Assembly: GCF_001879205.1 (NCBI RefSeq)
Contig: NZ_MLFK01000009.1
Span: forward strand, 124,001 to 188,000
Source of the DNA: Flavobacterium johnsoniae
GTDB taxonomy: Bacteria; Bacteroidota; Bacteroidia; Flavobacteriales; Flavobacteriaceae
DNA: 64,000 bases
Reading direction: 5' to 3'
A program made the position numbers and the translations under genes. This document shows, piece by piece, positions 44,716 to 53,640 of the stretch (the first letter of the stretch is position 1; each line of letters starts with the position of its first letter). The notes under the pieces are model-generated. The model ran no database searches. It was not told where the DNA came from and saw only the letters and a list, made by a program, of their open reading frames with translations.

Positions 44716-47700
44716 ATGTTGAAGCATAAGATAATCGTTGTTTTATTTATTTTGATGTGCACCATTTCTACAGGGCAGCCAAAAGGTATTCTTACGCATT
44801 TTTCTAATGATGGTAAGCTGAGCCAGTCGCGCGTTTTGGGCATTCAGCAAGATAAAAAAGGATTTATCTGGCTGGCATCTTTCAACGGATTAATTCGGTA
44901 CGACGGAAATACTTTTAGTAAATTTAAAGTAAAACAAGATCTTTCGCTTAACATACAATCAAATCGTGTCTCTAAATTTAAGTTTGATAATCAGGGCCGA
45001 ATCTGGATTCAGTCTGAAAAAAATGATATTTACTACTTTGATACCAATGAGCTGAATTTTCATAATCCGATAGAAGGAAAATCGCCCGCTGTAACTTTTG
45101 ATCATTTTAAGATTATGCCTTCCGGAAGAACATGGCTTTTTCCCACAGATAAAAACTTTATGATTGTTTTTGAACCGAATAAGCAAACCAAACGCATTAC
45201 TTTTGATTCGGCCAGACAATTCGGAAAAATTACAGATGTTTTTGAAGACAAATCAGGAACAACTTGGTTTTTAACCGATGCCGGAATCTGCAGGTTAAAT
45301 AAGTCGAGCAAAGTACCTGAATATTTCTTTTCGAATATGACGGGACAGTACGGAAAATCTTCGTTTAATATCGCTGATGAAACAAAAGAAGATCTTTGGT
45401 TTGGAGGAGATCGCGGCAAGTTTACACGATATAACAAAAAATCAAGTACTTTTTTTGATTTGGATTTAGGAATCAAAGATGATATTCTACTTGTAAATAC
45501 AGTGGCAGACAATACCGTTTTGATTGTAACGAAAGGCAGCGGTTTTTGCCTTTATGATATAAAAACCGGAAAATTTGAGCACTACAACAAAAAAACACTT
45601 CCGGGTTTAGTAAACGAAAGTATTAATTTTCTGGGCTTGACCAGTTCAAGACTATTTTGGTTTGACAGTCCGTCTGGCGTATTCCAGTTTGATCTGCTTA
45701 CGCGAAAACTAAAACAGCTGCAGGTAGATGCAAGCGAGTCTGTTACAACCGCGGGTAAACAAAAGAGTTTTCTGCTTACAGCTCCAAACGGAACAGTCTG
45801 GATCCAGTCGACAAAAGGAGCATTTTGTTACTGGGATGAAAAACAGAACAAATTATCATCTGTAATGCGTTGTATCAAGGAATCAAAAGAAACGGTTTCG
45901 GATGTCATGCATACCGCCATGTTTGATAAATTAGGCAATCTTTGGTTTTGTTCTTTTAAACAGGGCTTAGATTTGATCACCTTTAACAACAGTAACTTCT
46001 TAACCCTGGACTTGCATACATCGGGCAGTAAAAAACACAATGTTCGAAGTTTGATGACAGATAACAAAGGCAATCTTTGGGCGGCCAGCCGTGATGAAAA
46101 AATCGAAATTTTTGATTCTCAAAAACGAAAAATCGGCTTTTTAGGATCAGACGGTATTTTATCTGAAAGCGGTTCGGACTGGGGAGCGGATATTTACAGC
46201 ATGATGCAGGACTCTCAAAACAGAGTTTGGATTGGAACCAGAGGAAACGGTGTCTTTTGTTTAACACCAAAATCACAGTCCTACAATTTTAAAGTAGATC
46301 ACTATCAATACGATAAGGATGATAAATACAGTATTAGCTCTAATGATGTTTACAAAATTTTTCAGGCTTCAAATGGTCAGATTTACTTTGGAACATGGGG
46401 AGGCGGAATTGATTTAATTCGGGAATCGGGCGATAAAATCAGTTTTATAAGTTATAGAAACGAACTGAAAAATTATCCAATCGGAAGCGCAGATAAAGTT
46501 CGCTCAATTGTAGAAACAAAAGATCATAGAATCTTTTTTATTTCGTCGTACAAATTGTTTTCTTTTTCTTCTACCAACAAACCGGCAGACAAAATACAGT
46601 TTAAAGAACATTTTCATGCATCCGGAAACGATATTTTAGATATTATAGTTACTGCAGATAACCGTCTGGCCTTGGCAACTAACGGAAAAGGACTGATTCT
46701 CGTTCATGTAGACAAGCAGGATCACGTAGATGTTAAAACTTTTTGGAGTGAAAATTTTGGGTTTCCATTAGAAGGAGTTGTGGGTATGCAGGAGGATAAA
46801 TTTGGTAAAATCTGGCTTATGGGCGACAGCCAGATTGTAAGGTTTGATCCTAAAAATAACAGCTGCGAAACTTTTCCGGAACTGAAGTCGATTATTGGAA
46901 CAGAAATCTTTTCGGAAGCTACAAGATGCAGACTCGCAAATGGAGAAATTGTTTTGGGATATTCAGACGGCGTATTGTATTTTAAACCGGAAGCCATTAA
47001 ACCTTCAACGTTTAAACCTTATTTGGCGATTTCAGGATTTTTAGTAAACAATAAAGAATTATTTGAAATCAATCCGGAAACTCCCAAAAATACCGATTTA
47101 CTCAAAGAAGTTACGCTGCAGCACGATCAGAATTTTTTCAGAGTCCAGTTTTCGGCTTTAGATTTTATTAAAAATGAAAATATTGTCTACCGTTACAAAC
47201 TGGAAGGTATTGATAAAGAGTGGAATTATCTTAAAGGAGGCCAGTCAATTAATTATACCAATCTGGGCAGAGGAAGTTACACCTTGATCGTATCTTCTAC
47301 AAACGGCCACAATTTATGGCTGGACAACGAGAGACAGATTAAAATTACAATTCGGCCTTCTGTCTGGGGAACTTATTTTGCTTATTTCTGCTACTTTTTA
47401 ATGGGAGTTGGTTTGTTTTTGCTCATTCGAAGAGGAATTTTGACCATTTTGAAACTGCGAAATGATGTAAGGGTTCAAAAAGAAGTGAGTGAGTTGAAGT
47501 TAAATTTCTTTACAGATATATCGCATGAAATTCGTACGCCGCTTACGATGATTACGGCGCCCTTGGAAGTTATGCTTTCAGATCATGAAATAAACGATTC
47601 GGTAAAATCGCAGCTTCGTGTTATTGAAAAGTACAGTAATAAATTACTCAACCTGGTCAATCAGATTTTAGATTTGAGAAGAATGCAGGATAGAAAACTT

Positions 47701-49053
47701 GAGGTGCGCGAAATAGATTTAGGCGGATTTGCCACAGAGGTCTGCGAAAATTTTAAAGAAACCAGCTTGCAGCGCAATATACAATTGAAAGTTACGACCG
47801 CCGATACCAAACCGCATATTTGGGCTGATGTTGATAATCTGGATAAAATCCTGGTAAACCTGCTTTCTAACGCATTTAAATATTGCAAAAAAGGAAGTGT
47901 AATTGAGGTTCAGGTTGAAGAATCTGATAAAAATGTGTATTTAAAGGTAAGCGATAACGGACCAGGAATTAGCGCTGTGGTTCAGAAAAAATTGTTTGTA
48001 CGCTTTTCAAATTACAACGAAAATCCTTTTAATCCCAGTACCGGAATTGGTCTTTCTATTGTAAAAGATTCGGTTGATAAACACGGTGCAGAAATTATTG
48101 TAGAAACTAAAGTGGGTAAAGGAAGCAGTTTTACAATCAGCTTTTTAAAAGGATACAGCCATTTTGCGGATGATACAGAAATAATATTCGATAAAGCAAA
48201 GGAGCATTTAATTGATAATCAAACTCATGAAGAATTAGTAGAAGATGAAATAATCGAAGAAACTGTTAGAGAAAAGCCTGTTGGATTAATAGTCGAAGAT
48301 GATCCGGAATTAAGAGGTTTTATTGTTTCTATTTTAAAAGATGATTACAGCGTTTATACTGCCGAAAATGGAATTGAAGGTCATTTAAAAGCCGCAGAGC
48401 TGGCTCCTGATTTTATAATAAGTGATATTATGATGCCTGAACTTGACGGTATCGAAATGCTTAAAATTATTCGAAATAACTTTTCAATAAGCCATGTTCC
48501 CATTATTTTACTGAGTGCCAAAACCGCAATTGAAAGTAAGTTAGAAGGAATGGAATATGGAGCCGATGATTATATCACAAAACCTTTTAACGTTAGTTTT
48601 TTAAAGGCAAGAGTCAAAAATGTTTTAGAACAGCGTATTCGTTTACAGCGCTTGTATTCTACCGGAAGTGTCGCCGAAATTGCCGAAGAAAATCCGCTGC
48701 AGATTTCCCAAAAAGACAATAAATTCATGCTTCAGGTTATCGAACTGGTAAAAGAAAACATTTCTAAATCAGACTTTTCTGTTGATGAATTAGGAAAATT
48801 AATGTGCATGTCGCGCGCCAGTTTTTTTAATAAGCTTAAAAATATCACCGGAGTTTCGCCTGTCGTATTCATTCGGGATATGCGATTAAGCGAGGCTGCC
48901 GAACTTCTTAAAAACGAAGATTTATTAATCAAGGAAGTTTGTTTTGAAGTAGGCTTTAACGATCTCAAATATTTCGGAAAATGTTTCAGGGCCAAATACA
49001 ATTATACTCCGGCAGAATATCGCAGGCAGTTTCGTTATGCAGCATCGAAATAA
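44716..49053 (+). CDS. Hybrid two-component regulator (reg_prop/Y_Y_Y type)
   Basis: This 1445-residue single-chain regulator has a signal peptide (about 1-20). Two seven-bladed reg_prop propellers follow (about 25-740, with many FIWLASFNGLIRYDG- and VWIGTRGNGVFCL-like repeats), then a Y_Y_Y domain (about 790-875, YRYKLEGIDKEW) and a transmembrane helix (about 885-908). The HisKA/HATPase kinase has His937 in SHEIRTP. The receiver domain has Asp1237 in IISDIMMPELDG, and a C-terminal AraC HTH covers about 1340-1445. This is the common regulator form of glycan loci, sensing oligosaccharide in the periplasm. It lies between the leftward GH3-SSS pair and the pectin operon and probably controls both. 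Confidence 0.93.
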   Translation: MLKHKIIVVLFILMCTISTGQPKGILTHFSNDGKLSQSRVLGIQQDKKGFIWLASFNGLIRYDGNTFSKFKVKQDLSLNIQSNRVSKFKFDNQGRIWIQSEKNDIYYFDTNELNFHNPIEGKSPAVTFDHFKIMPSGRTWLFPTDKNFMIVFEPNKQTKRITFDSARQFGKITDVFEDKSGTTWFLTDAGICRLNKSSKVPEYFFSNMTGQYGKSSFNIADETKEDLWFGGDRGKFTRYNKKSSTFFDLDLGIKDDILLVNTVADNTVLIVTKGSGFCLYDIKTGKFEHYNKKTLPGLVNESINFLGLTSSRLFWFDSPSGVFQFDLLTRKLKQLQVDASESVTTAGKQKSFLLTAPNGTVWIQSTKGAFCYWDEKQNKLSSVMRCIKESKETVSDVMHTAMFDKLGNLWFCSFKQGLDLITFNNSNFLTLDLHTSGSKKHNVRSLMTDNKGNLWAASRDEKIEIFDSQKRKIGFLGSDGILSESGSDWGADIYSMMQDSQNRVWIGTRGNGVFCLTPKSQSYNFKVDHYQYDKDDKYSISSNDVYKIFQASNGQIYFGTWGGGIDLIRESGDKISFISYRNELKNYPIGSADKVRSIVETKDHRIFFISSYKLFSFSSTNKPADKIQFKEHFHASGNDILDIIVTADNRLALATNGKGLILVHVDKQDHVDVKTFWSENFGFPLEGVVGMQEDKFGKIWLMGDSQIVRFDPKNNSCETFPELKSIIGTEIFSEATRCRLANGEIVLGYSDGVLYFKPEAIKPSTFKPYLAISGFLVNNKELFEINPETPKNTDLLKEVTLQHDQNFFRVQFSALDFIKNENIVYRYKLEGIDKEWNYLKGGQSINYTNLGRGSYTLIVSSTNGHNLWLDNERQIKITIRPSVWGTYFAYFCYFLMGVGLFLLIRRGILTILKLRNDVRVQKEVSELKLNFFTDISHEIRTPLTMITAPLEVMLSDHEINDSVKSQLRVIEKYSNKLLNLVNQILDLRRMQDRKLEVREIDLGGFATEVCENFKETSLQRNIQLKVTTADTKPHIWADVDNLDKILVNLLSNAFKYCKKGSVIEVQVEESDKNVYLKVSDNGPGISAVVQKKLFVRFSNYNENPFNPSTGIGLSIVKDSVDKHGAEIIVETKVGKGSSFTISFLKGYSHFADDTEIIFDKAKEHLIDNQTHEELVEDEIIEETVREKPVGLIVEDDPELRGFIVSILKDDYSVYTAENGIEGHLKAAELAPDFIISDIMMPELDGIEMLKIIRNNFSISHVPIILLSAKTAIESKLEGMEYGADDYITKPFNVSFLKARVKNVLEQRIRLQRLYSTGSVAEIAEENPLQISQKDNKFMLQVIELVKENISKSDFSVDELGKLMCMSRASFFNKLKNITGVSPVVFIRDMRLSEAAELLKNEDLLIKEVCFEVGFNDLKYFGKCFRAKYNYTPAEYRRQFRYAASK

Positions 49054-49074
49054 CATTAGCATTAAAAAATGAAG

Positions 49075-49107
49075 AACCTCATTACAAAACTGTAATGAGG
49101 TTTTTTT
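49075..49107 (+). terminator. Intrinsic terminator of hybrid regulator
   Basis: AACCTCATTACA and TGTAATGAGGTT form a 12-bp perfect stem around AAAC, followed by a T-run. Confidence 0.8.
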
Positions 49108-49301
49108 ATGAAATAATAGCTGCAGAACGTTAAGGTCTTATTTTCTTCTGTTTATGATTTGTTCTTTTATTTAGGATAATTTTTTTGCATCATATAAAAA
49201 AATATAAGAATAATTGGTAAATAGTCAATTTTAAAGGGATAAATAGCGATTTAACCCTTTTCGAAAAGCAATATTTACCCCATTTTGAGGATAGCTATAC
49301 A

Positions 49302-49309
49302 TAGTTTTG
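49302..49309 (+). promoter_or_regulatory. Candidate -7 element of pectin operon
   Basis: TAGTTTTG matches TAnnTTTG in the 410-bp gap after the regulator. It gives a leader containing the short reading frame at 49355. The TTG at 49285 is too near (14 nt), so the -33 part is unclear. Confidence 0.4.
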
Positions 49310-49354
49310 CTTCATAATCTTAACTTAATTAACTAACTATCTAAAACCAAAATT

Positions 49355-49456
49355 ATGAACCAAACCAAAAACCTTACTCAATTAACAATACCCATAGCGA
49401 AACTATTTTTTAGCCGCGGCAGATGCGAAAAGTTGAATTCTTCATTTTTAAAATAA
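49355..49456 (+). CDS. Possible 33-residue leader peptide
   Basis: A short frame (MNQTKNLTQLTIPIAKLFF and 14 more residues, ending FLK) lies in the leader between the -7 element and the lipoprotein gene at 49464. The context before its ATG (CTAAAACCAAAATT) resembles that of many flavobacterial genes. It ends 7 bp before the lipoprotein start, so coupling is possible. No homologue is recognised, and chance is a real alternative. Confidence 0.25.
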   Translation: MNQTKNLTQLTIPIAKLFFSRGRCEKLNSSFLK

Positions 49457-49463
49457 ATACGAT

Positions 49464-50222
49464 ATGAAGAAAATTATCAGCATACTCCTCGCATTGGGGG
49501 CGGTACTTTTTGTAGTGGCTTCCTGTTCTAATGATGATCTTAAATACGACAGTTACACCGTAAAATCATTAGATTATCAATTAAATGGCGCGCCTTGGAA
49601 CCTGAACGTCGGAATCTCGACAAGACCTCTTTTTATCTATAAAGACGATGGAAATTACTTTGCAAACTATAGTTCGCTGTATCCTTTTTCTTTAGAGAGC
49701 GGCAAATACAAATTAGTAGCAAGTGATGTGCCGGAGCAGATGATTCCTATGCCAGTCAATTTAAACGAACTGATTGTTCCTCAGCCGGCATTGGCAAACC
49801 AGCATGTAAACTTATCAGATGCCGTGCCGTATGCATCTCCGTTTGAAGAACCGGTTACGCTGAATATTATCACGAGGACCGGAACGCTGCGTTTGAAGTC
49901 ATCAGATATTACAGCAGACAAAAGTTATACAACCATTAAAACAACAGTTTCTGTAAAAAGAAGCGGTTACAAGGTTTCTGACGGAACGTATGTAAAGGAA
50001 GACATGTTTGTTACCAGAAGCAAAGCAACAGCAAACGGGGGAATTAATTATACAGATGATTTTGTTCTGTTTCAAACCGGTGAAGAGGCTAATAACGTTC
50101 GGGTTAAAATAGAATGTTTAGACCAGAATATGCAGGTTGTAAAAACTAAAGAATTAGAAGGAACTTTTCCAATAGAAGGCAGTAAAGTAACTGATGTCAG
50201 TTTCCTTTTAAACGAGCTTTAG
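49464..50222 (+). CDS. Lipoprotein of unknown function, first gene of pectin operon
   Basis: This 252-residue lipoprotein (signal ends VVASC, Cys20) is predicted all-beta, with alternating strand patterns such as YTVKSLDYQLNGAPW, GKYKLVASDVPEQ and VTLNIITRTGTLRLKSSDI. Its FimA/BACON-like layout (two beta-domains) is reminiscent of Bacteroidota surface proteins, but I recognise no named family. Its position before SusC is unusual, because accessory glycan-binding lipoproteins mostly follow SusD. A binding role is possible. A 172-bp gap with a palindrome separates it from SusC, so SusC may also have its own promoter. Confidence 0.6.
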   Translation: MKKIISILLALGAVLFVVASCSNDDLKYDSYTVKSLDYQLNGAPWNLNVGISTRPLFIYKDDGNYFANYSSLYPFSLESGKYKLVASDVPEQMIPMPVNLNELIVPQPALANQHVNLSDAVPYASPFEEPVTLNIITRTGTLRLKSSDITADKSYTTIKTTVSVKRSGYKVSDGTYVKEDMFVTRSKATANGGINYTDDFVLFQTGEEANNVRVKIECLDQNMQVVKTKELEGTFPIEGSKVTDVSFLLNEL

Positions 50223-50283
50223 TACCTCTTTTACAAAAAAAATACTCAGACAATTAACAAAATATCTTAGCAGTCATTTATGG

Positions 50284-50302
50284 ATTTGTAACTCTTACAA
50301 AT
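50284..50302. promoter_or_regulatory. Palindrome upstream of pectin SusC
   Basis: ATTTGTAA and TTACAAAT flank CTC, 93 bp before the SusC start. It could be a regulator site or an mRNA hairpin. There is no second copy in the window that I noticed. Confidence 0.35.
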
Positions 50303-50394
50303 GAAGTAATCATGATGAATATCGTCATTGAAAACTTTTACAGTAAGTATTAAATCCAAAACCGTGGCTGGTTACATAAAAAAATATTCTAGTT

Positions 50395-53300
50395 ATGATG
50401 ATAAAAAAATACATCTGGAGCATTTTAGCTGTCTTGTTTTTGACCTATAGTGCCAATGCTCAGAAACGTGTAACTGTAACAGGTTCCGTTAGGGATAATA
50501 TGGGGCTCATTCCCGGAGCGACAATTTTGGTTAAAAATGAAAACACAAATACCGTTACTGATTTTGATGGTAAATTCAGCATTCCGGTAACCGATCCCGA
50601 AACCGCCGTATTAATAGTTAAATTTATTGGTATGAATGATGAAACCGTAGCCTTAAAAGGACGAACATCCGGAGTTACGGTTCAAATGAAAGAATCTAAC
50701 AGCGAGCTAAACGAAGTCGTGATTATTGGTTACGGTACGCAAAAACGTAAAAACTTAACCGGAGCAATTGCGAGTATAAAAGGAACAGAACTGGCAAAAG
50801 TACCAACTGCAAATGTGGCCGAAGCTTTAACAGGAAGGCTTCCGGGAGTTCAGGTTACTACTGTAGATGGTTCTCCGGGATCAGAAGTAAAAATTAGAAT
50901 TCGTGGAGGAGGTTCTATTACCGAGGATAATTCTCCTTTGATTTTAGTTGATGGTTTTGAGGTCGCAAATCTAAATGATATCCCGCCGACAGATATCGAA
51001 TCTGTAGAAGTTTTAAAAGACGCGGCTTCAACGGCTGTTTACGGTGCCAGAGGTGCTAACGGAGTAATTATTGTTACTACTAAAGTGCCAAAAGCAGGAA
51101 AAGTTTCAGTAAACATTCACAATTATACGCAGATTAAAACGCTTGCCAATCATTTAGATGTAATGGATCCGTATGAATATGTAATGCTGCAGTACGAAAA
51201 TGCGCGTAAGAGCAGTTCTAATCCTACGGGATTTTATAATATGTACGGTAAAGCCAGCGAATTGTACATTTATAAAGCAAACAAAGGTACAGATTGGCAG
51301 GATGAAATTTTTGGAAGTAACCCAATTGCAAGATATACAGACATTAACGTAAATGGCGGAAGTGAAAAAACGAAATTCAAATTCACCTTTGTAAATCAGG
51401 ATCAGCCGGGAGCATTGGTGGGAACAGGATTACGCCAGAATTATGTTTACTTAATCCTGAATTCTAAGTTAACAGATAATCTTACGTTTGAGTACCAAAC
51501 CCGTTTAACCAATCGTACCATAGATGGTTCGGGTACAGATGGTGTAAGTCTGCTTAGAGCTTTGCGTGAAGCACCAACTGCAGGTCTTGAAGACTATATG
51601 ACATTACCAGTTGATAACACGTACTTTGATCCGGAAGATTATGAAGTAAAACCGCGTTTTAATCCAATTGAAGAAGCAGAAAAAAATTACCGTAAACGCA
51701 CTACAAGAATTTTTAATACAACCGGAGCCTTAACCTGGACAATTAAAAAAGGATTAACACTGCGTTCTTCTTTTGGTTATGAATATAAATATGATGAAGA
51801 CGGTCGCTTTTATGGAACAGATACTCGTGTCGCCACAGATAATAATAATCTGCCGGTAGTATACTGGTCAATGACGCAGTCGCCTCGCTGGCAGTTGAAT
51901 AACGTATTAAACTACGGATTCAAACTAAAAGAGCGTCACGATTTTCAGTTAATGATCGGGCAGGAAATAAAAGATCAGGAAAGTTCGGCTAAATTTTACC
52001 GCACCCGCTATTTTCCTGATGACATTTCGGGTTCAAAAGCTTTAGATAATCTGGCATTGGGAACCCCTTTTGATAACGGTTCACTGGCTGAATCTCCAAA
52101 TAGAATAGCATCATTTTTTGGAAGAGCCAATTACGGTTATGATGATCGTTACCTGTTTACGTTTACCGTTCGTACAGACGGTTCTACAAAATTTGGTCCA
52201 GACAATAGATGGGGTGTTTTTCCTGCTGGTGCTTTTGCATGGAGGGTTTCTAATGAAAGTTTCTTAAAAGATAATGAAACGATTTCTAATCTAAAACTTC
52301 GTTTGAGTTATGGAGCTTCTGGTAATGACAGAATAAAAGCAGATTTATATGCAAAATATTACGGTGTTTCCAGAGATCGTTCTGTAGGATGGGGAGAAGA
52401 AAATCAGTATTACTATAATTTTTACAACAGCCAGTATCTTAATAATCCAAATGTAAAATGGGAAACAACTTATACGGCAAATGCCGGTATTGACTTTGGT
52501 TTCTTTAAAGAAAGATTAACCGGAACTCTTGATTTCTATTATAATAAAGTAAAAGATTTATTAGTGCCTTCTGATATTGCTTCGGTTTCCGGTTTTACAA
52601 AAATGATGACCAATGTTGGACAAACTTCTAACAAAGGTGTCGAATTGGCTCTTAACGGAAGTGTTATTAAGAAAAAAGACTTTCAGGTTGATTTGACTTT
52701 TAATATCGGTTACAACAAAAACAAAATTGACAAACTGTCCAGCGGCGAGCAGGAATGGATTTTGAGTTCTGGCTGGGCAGGAACACAATTATTAAATGAT
52801 GATGATTACCGTGCTTATGTAGGCGGAACAAAAGGTTTGATTTATGGTTTTGTAAACGATGGGTTTTATACCATGGATGATTTTGAATCGTTTGATGCCG
52901 TGACCAGAACCTGGAAACTAAAAGAAGGCGTAGCCAACTCCAAAAATCTTTCAGGCGAACCAGTTCCCGGAAATGCTAAGTTCAAAAAGCTGACTCCTGT
53001 TGACCCTTCTGACCCAAACAGCTATGTAGTGGGTGATAAGGACAGAAAAGTTATTGGGGATACAAATCCTGATTTTTCTGGCGGATTTGGTGTAAATGCG
53101 GTTTATAAAAATTTTGATTTAACAGCCTTTTTCAACTTTATGTATGGTTTTGATGTGTACAATGCCAATAAGATCATGATGACTTCTTTCTACCAAAACA
53201 ATCAAAACAATTTTGGTATGGAAGTAGGACTGGATAAACGCTGGAGAAATTATGATGATATGGGTAACGATCTTCGTTATTCGCCGGATATGCTGGCCAA

Positions 53301-53616
53301 ACAAAACGAAAATGCCACTATGTGGAATCCGGTAAGTATTGGCCGTCCTATAGCAATGTCGTATGCGGTTGAAGATGGTTCTTTCTTAAGATTAAATACA
53401 TTGAGTATTGGCTACACGATTCCAAAACAACAAAGTAAAGCAATAGGATTAAGCAGAGTAAGATTATACGCTACAGGAAGCAATTTATTTGTTTGGACAA
53501 ACTATTCAGGATACGATCCGGATGTAAATCTGGAAACCGGACTTACACCTAATATTGATTACAATGCTTATCCAAGAACACGTAATTACGCTTTTGGTGT
53601 ACAGCTTTCATTTTAA
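50395..53616 (+). CDS. SusC-like TonB-dependent pectin-oligosaccharide transporter
   Basis: This 1073-residue outer-membrane SusC/RagA protein has a signal peptide (about 1-22, ending ANAQ). The CarboxypepD_reg-like domain (about 25-105) contains GSVRDNMGLIPGATILV. The TonB-box/plug begins at LNEVVIIGYGTQKRKN, and the plug has PLILVDGFEVANLND and ASTAVYGARGANGVIIVTTK. The barrel ends in YAFGVQLSF. The SusD partner follows after 24 bp. Pectin-derived uronic oligomers are the likely cargo because of the GH28, CE8 and GH105 genes downstream; this is contextual. Confidence 0.93.
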   Translation: MMIKKYIWSILAVLFLTYSANAQKRVTVTGSVRDNMGLIPGATILVKNENTNTVTDFDGKFSIPVTDPETAVLIVKFIGMNDETVALKGRTSGVTVQMKESNSELNEVVIIGYGTQKRKNLTGAIASIKGTELAKVPTANVAEALTGRLPGVQVTTVDGSPGSEVKIRIRGGGSITEDNSPLILVDGFEVANLNDIPPTDIESVEVLKDAASTAVYGARGANGVIIVTTKVPKAGKVSVNIHNYTQIKTLANHLDVMDPYEYVMLQYENARKSSSNPTGFYNMYGKASELYIYKANKGTDWQDEIFGSNPIARYTDINVNGGSEKTKFKFTFVNQDQPGALVGTGLRQNYVYLILNSKLTDNLTFEYQTRLTNRTIDGSGTDGVSLLRALREAPTAGLEDYMTLPVDNTYFDPEDYEVKPRFNPIEEAEKNYRKRTTRIFNTTGALTWTIKKGLTLRSSFGYEYKYDEDGRFYGTDTRVATDNNNLPVVYWSMTQSPRWQLNNVLNYGFKLKERHDFQLMIGQEIKDQESSAKFYRTRYFPDDISGSKALDNLALGTPFDNGSLAESPNRIASFFGRANYGYDDRYLFTFTVRTDGSTKFGPDNRWGVFPAGAFAWRVSNESFLKDNETISNLKLRLSYGASGNDRIKADLYAKYYGVSRDRSVGWGEENQYYYNFYNSQYLNNPNVKWETTYTANAGIDFGFFKERLTGTLDFYYNKVKDLLVPSDIASVSGFTKMMTNVGQTSNKGVELALNGSVIKKKDFQVDLTFNIGYNKNKIDKLSSGEQEWILSSGWAGTQLLNDDDYRAYVGGTKGLIYGFVNDGFYTMDDFESFDAVTRTWKLKEGVANSKNLSGEPVPGNAKFKKLTPVDPSDPNSYVVGDKDRKVIGDTNPDFSGGFGVNAVYKNFDLTAFFNFMYGFDVYNANKIMMTSFYQNNQNNFGMEVGLDKRWRNYDDMGNDLRYSPDMLAKQNENATMWNPVSIGRPIAMSYAVEDGSFLRLNTLSIGYTIPKQQSKAIGLSRVRLYATGSNLFVWTNYSGYDPDVNLETGLTPNIDYNAYPRTRNYAFGVQLSF

Positions 53617-53640
53617 TTAAACGAATTAAATCACATAGAG

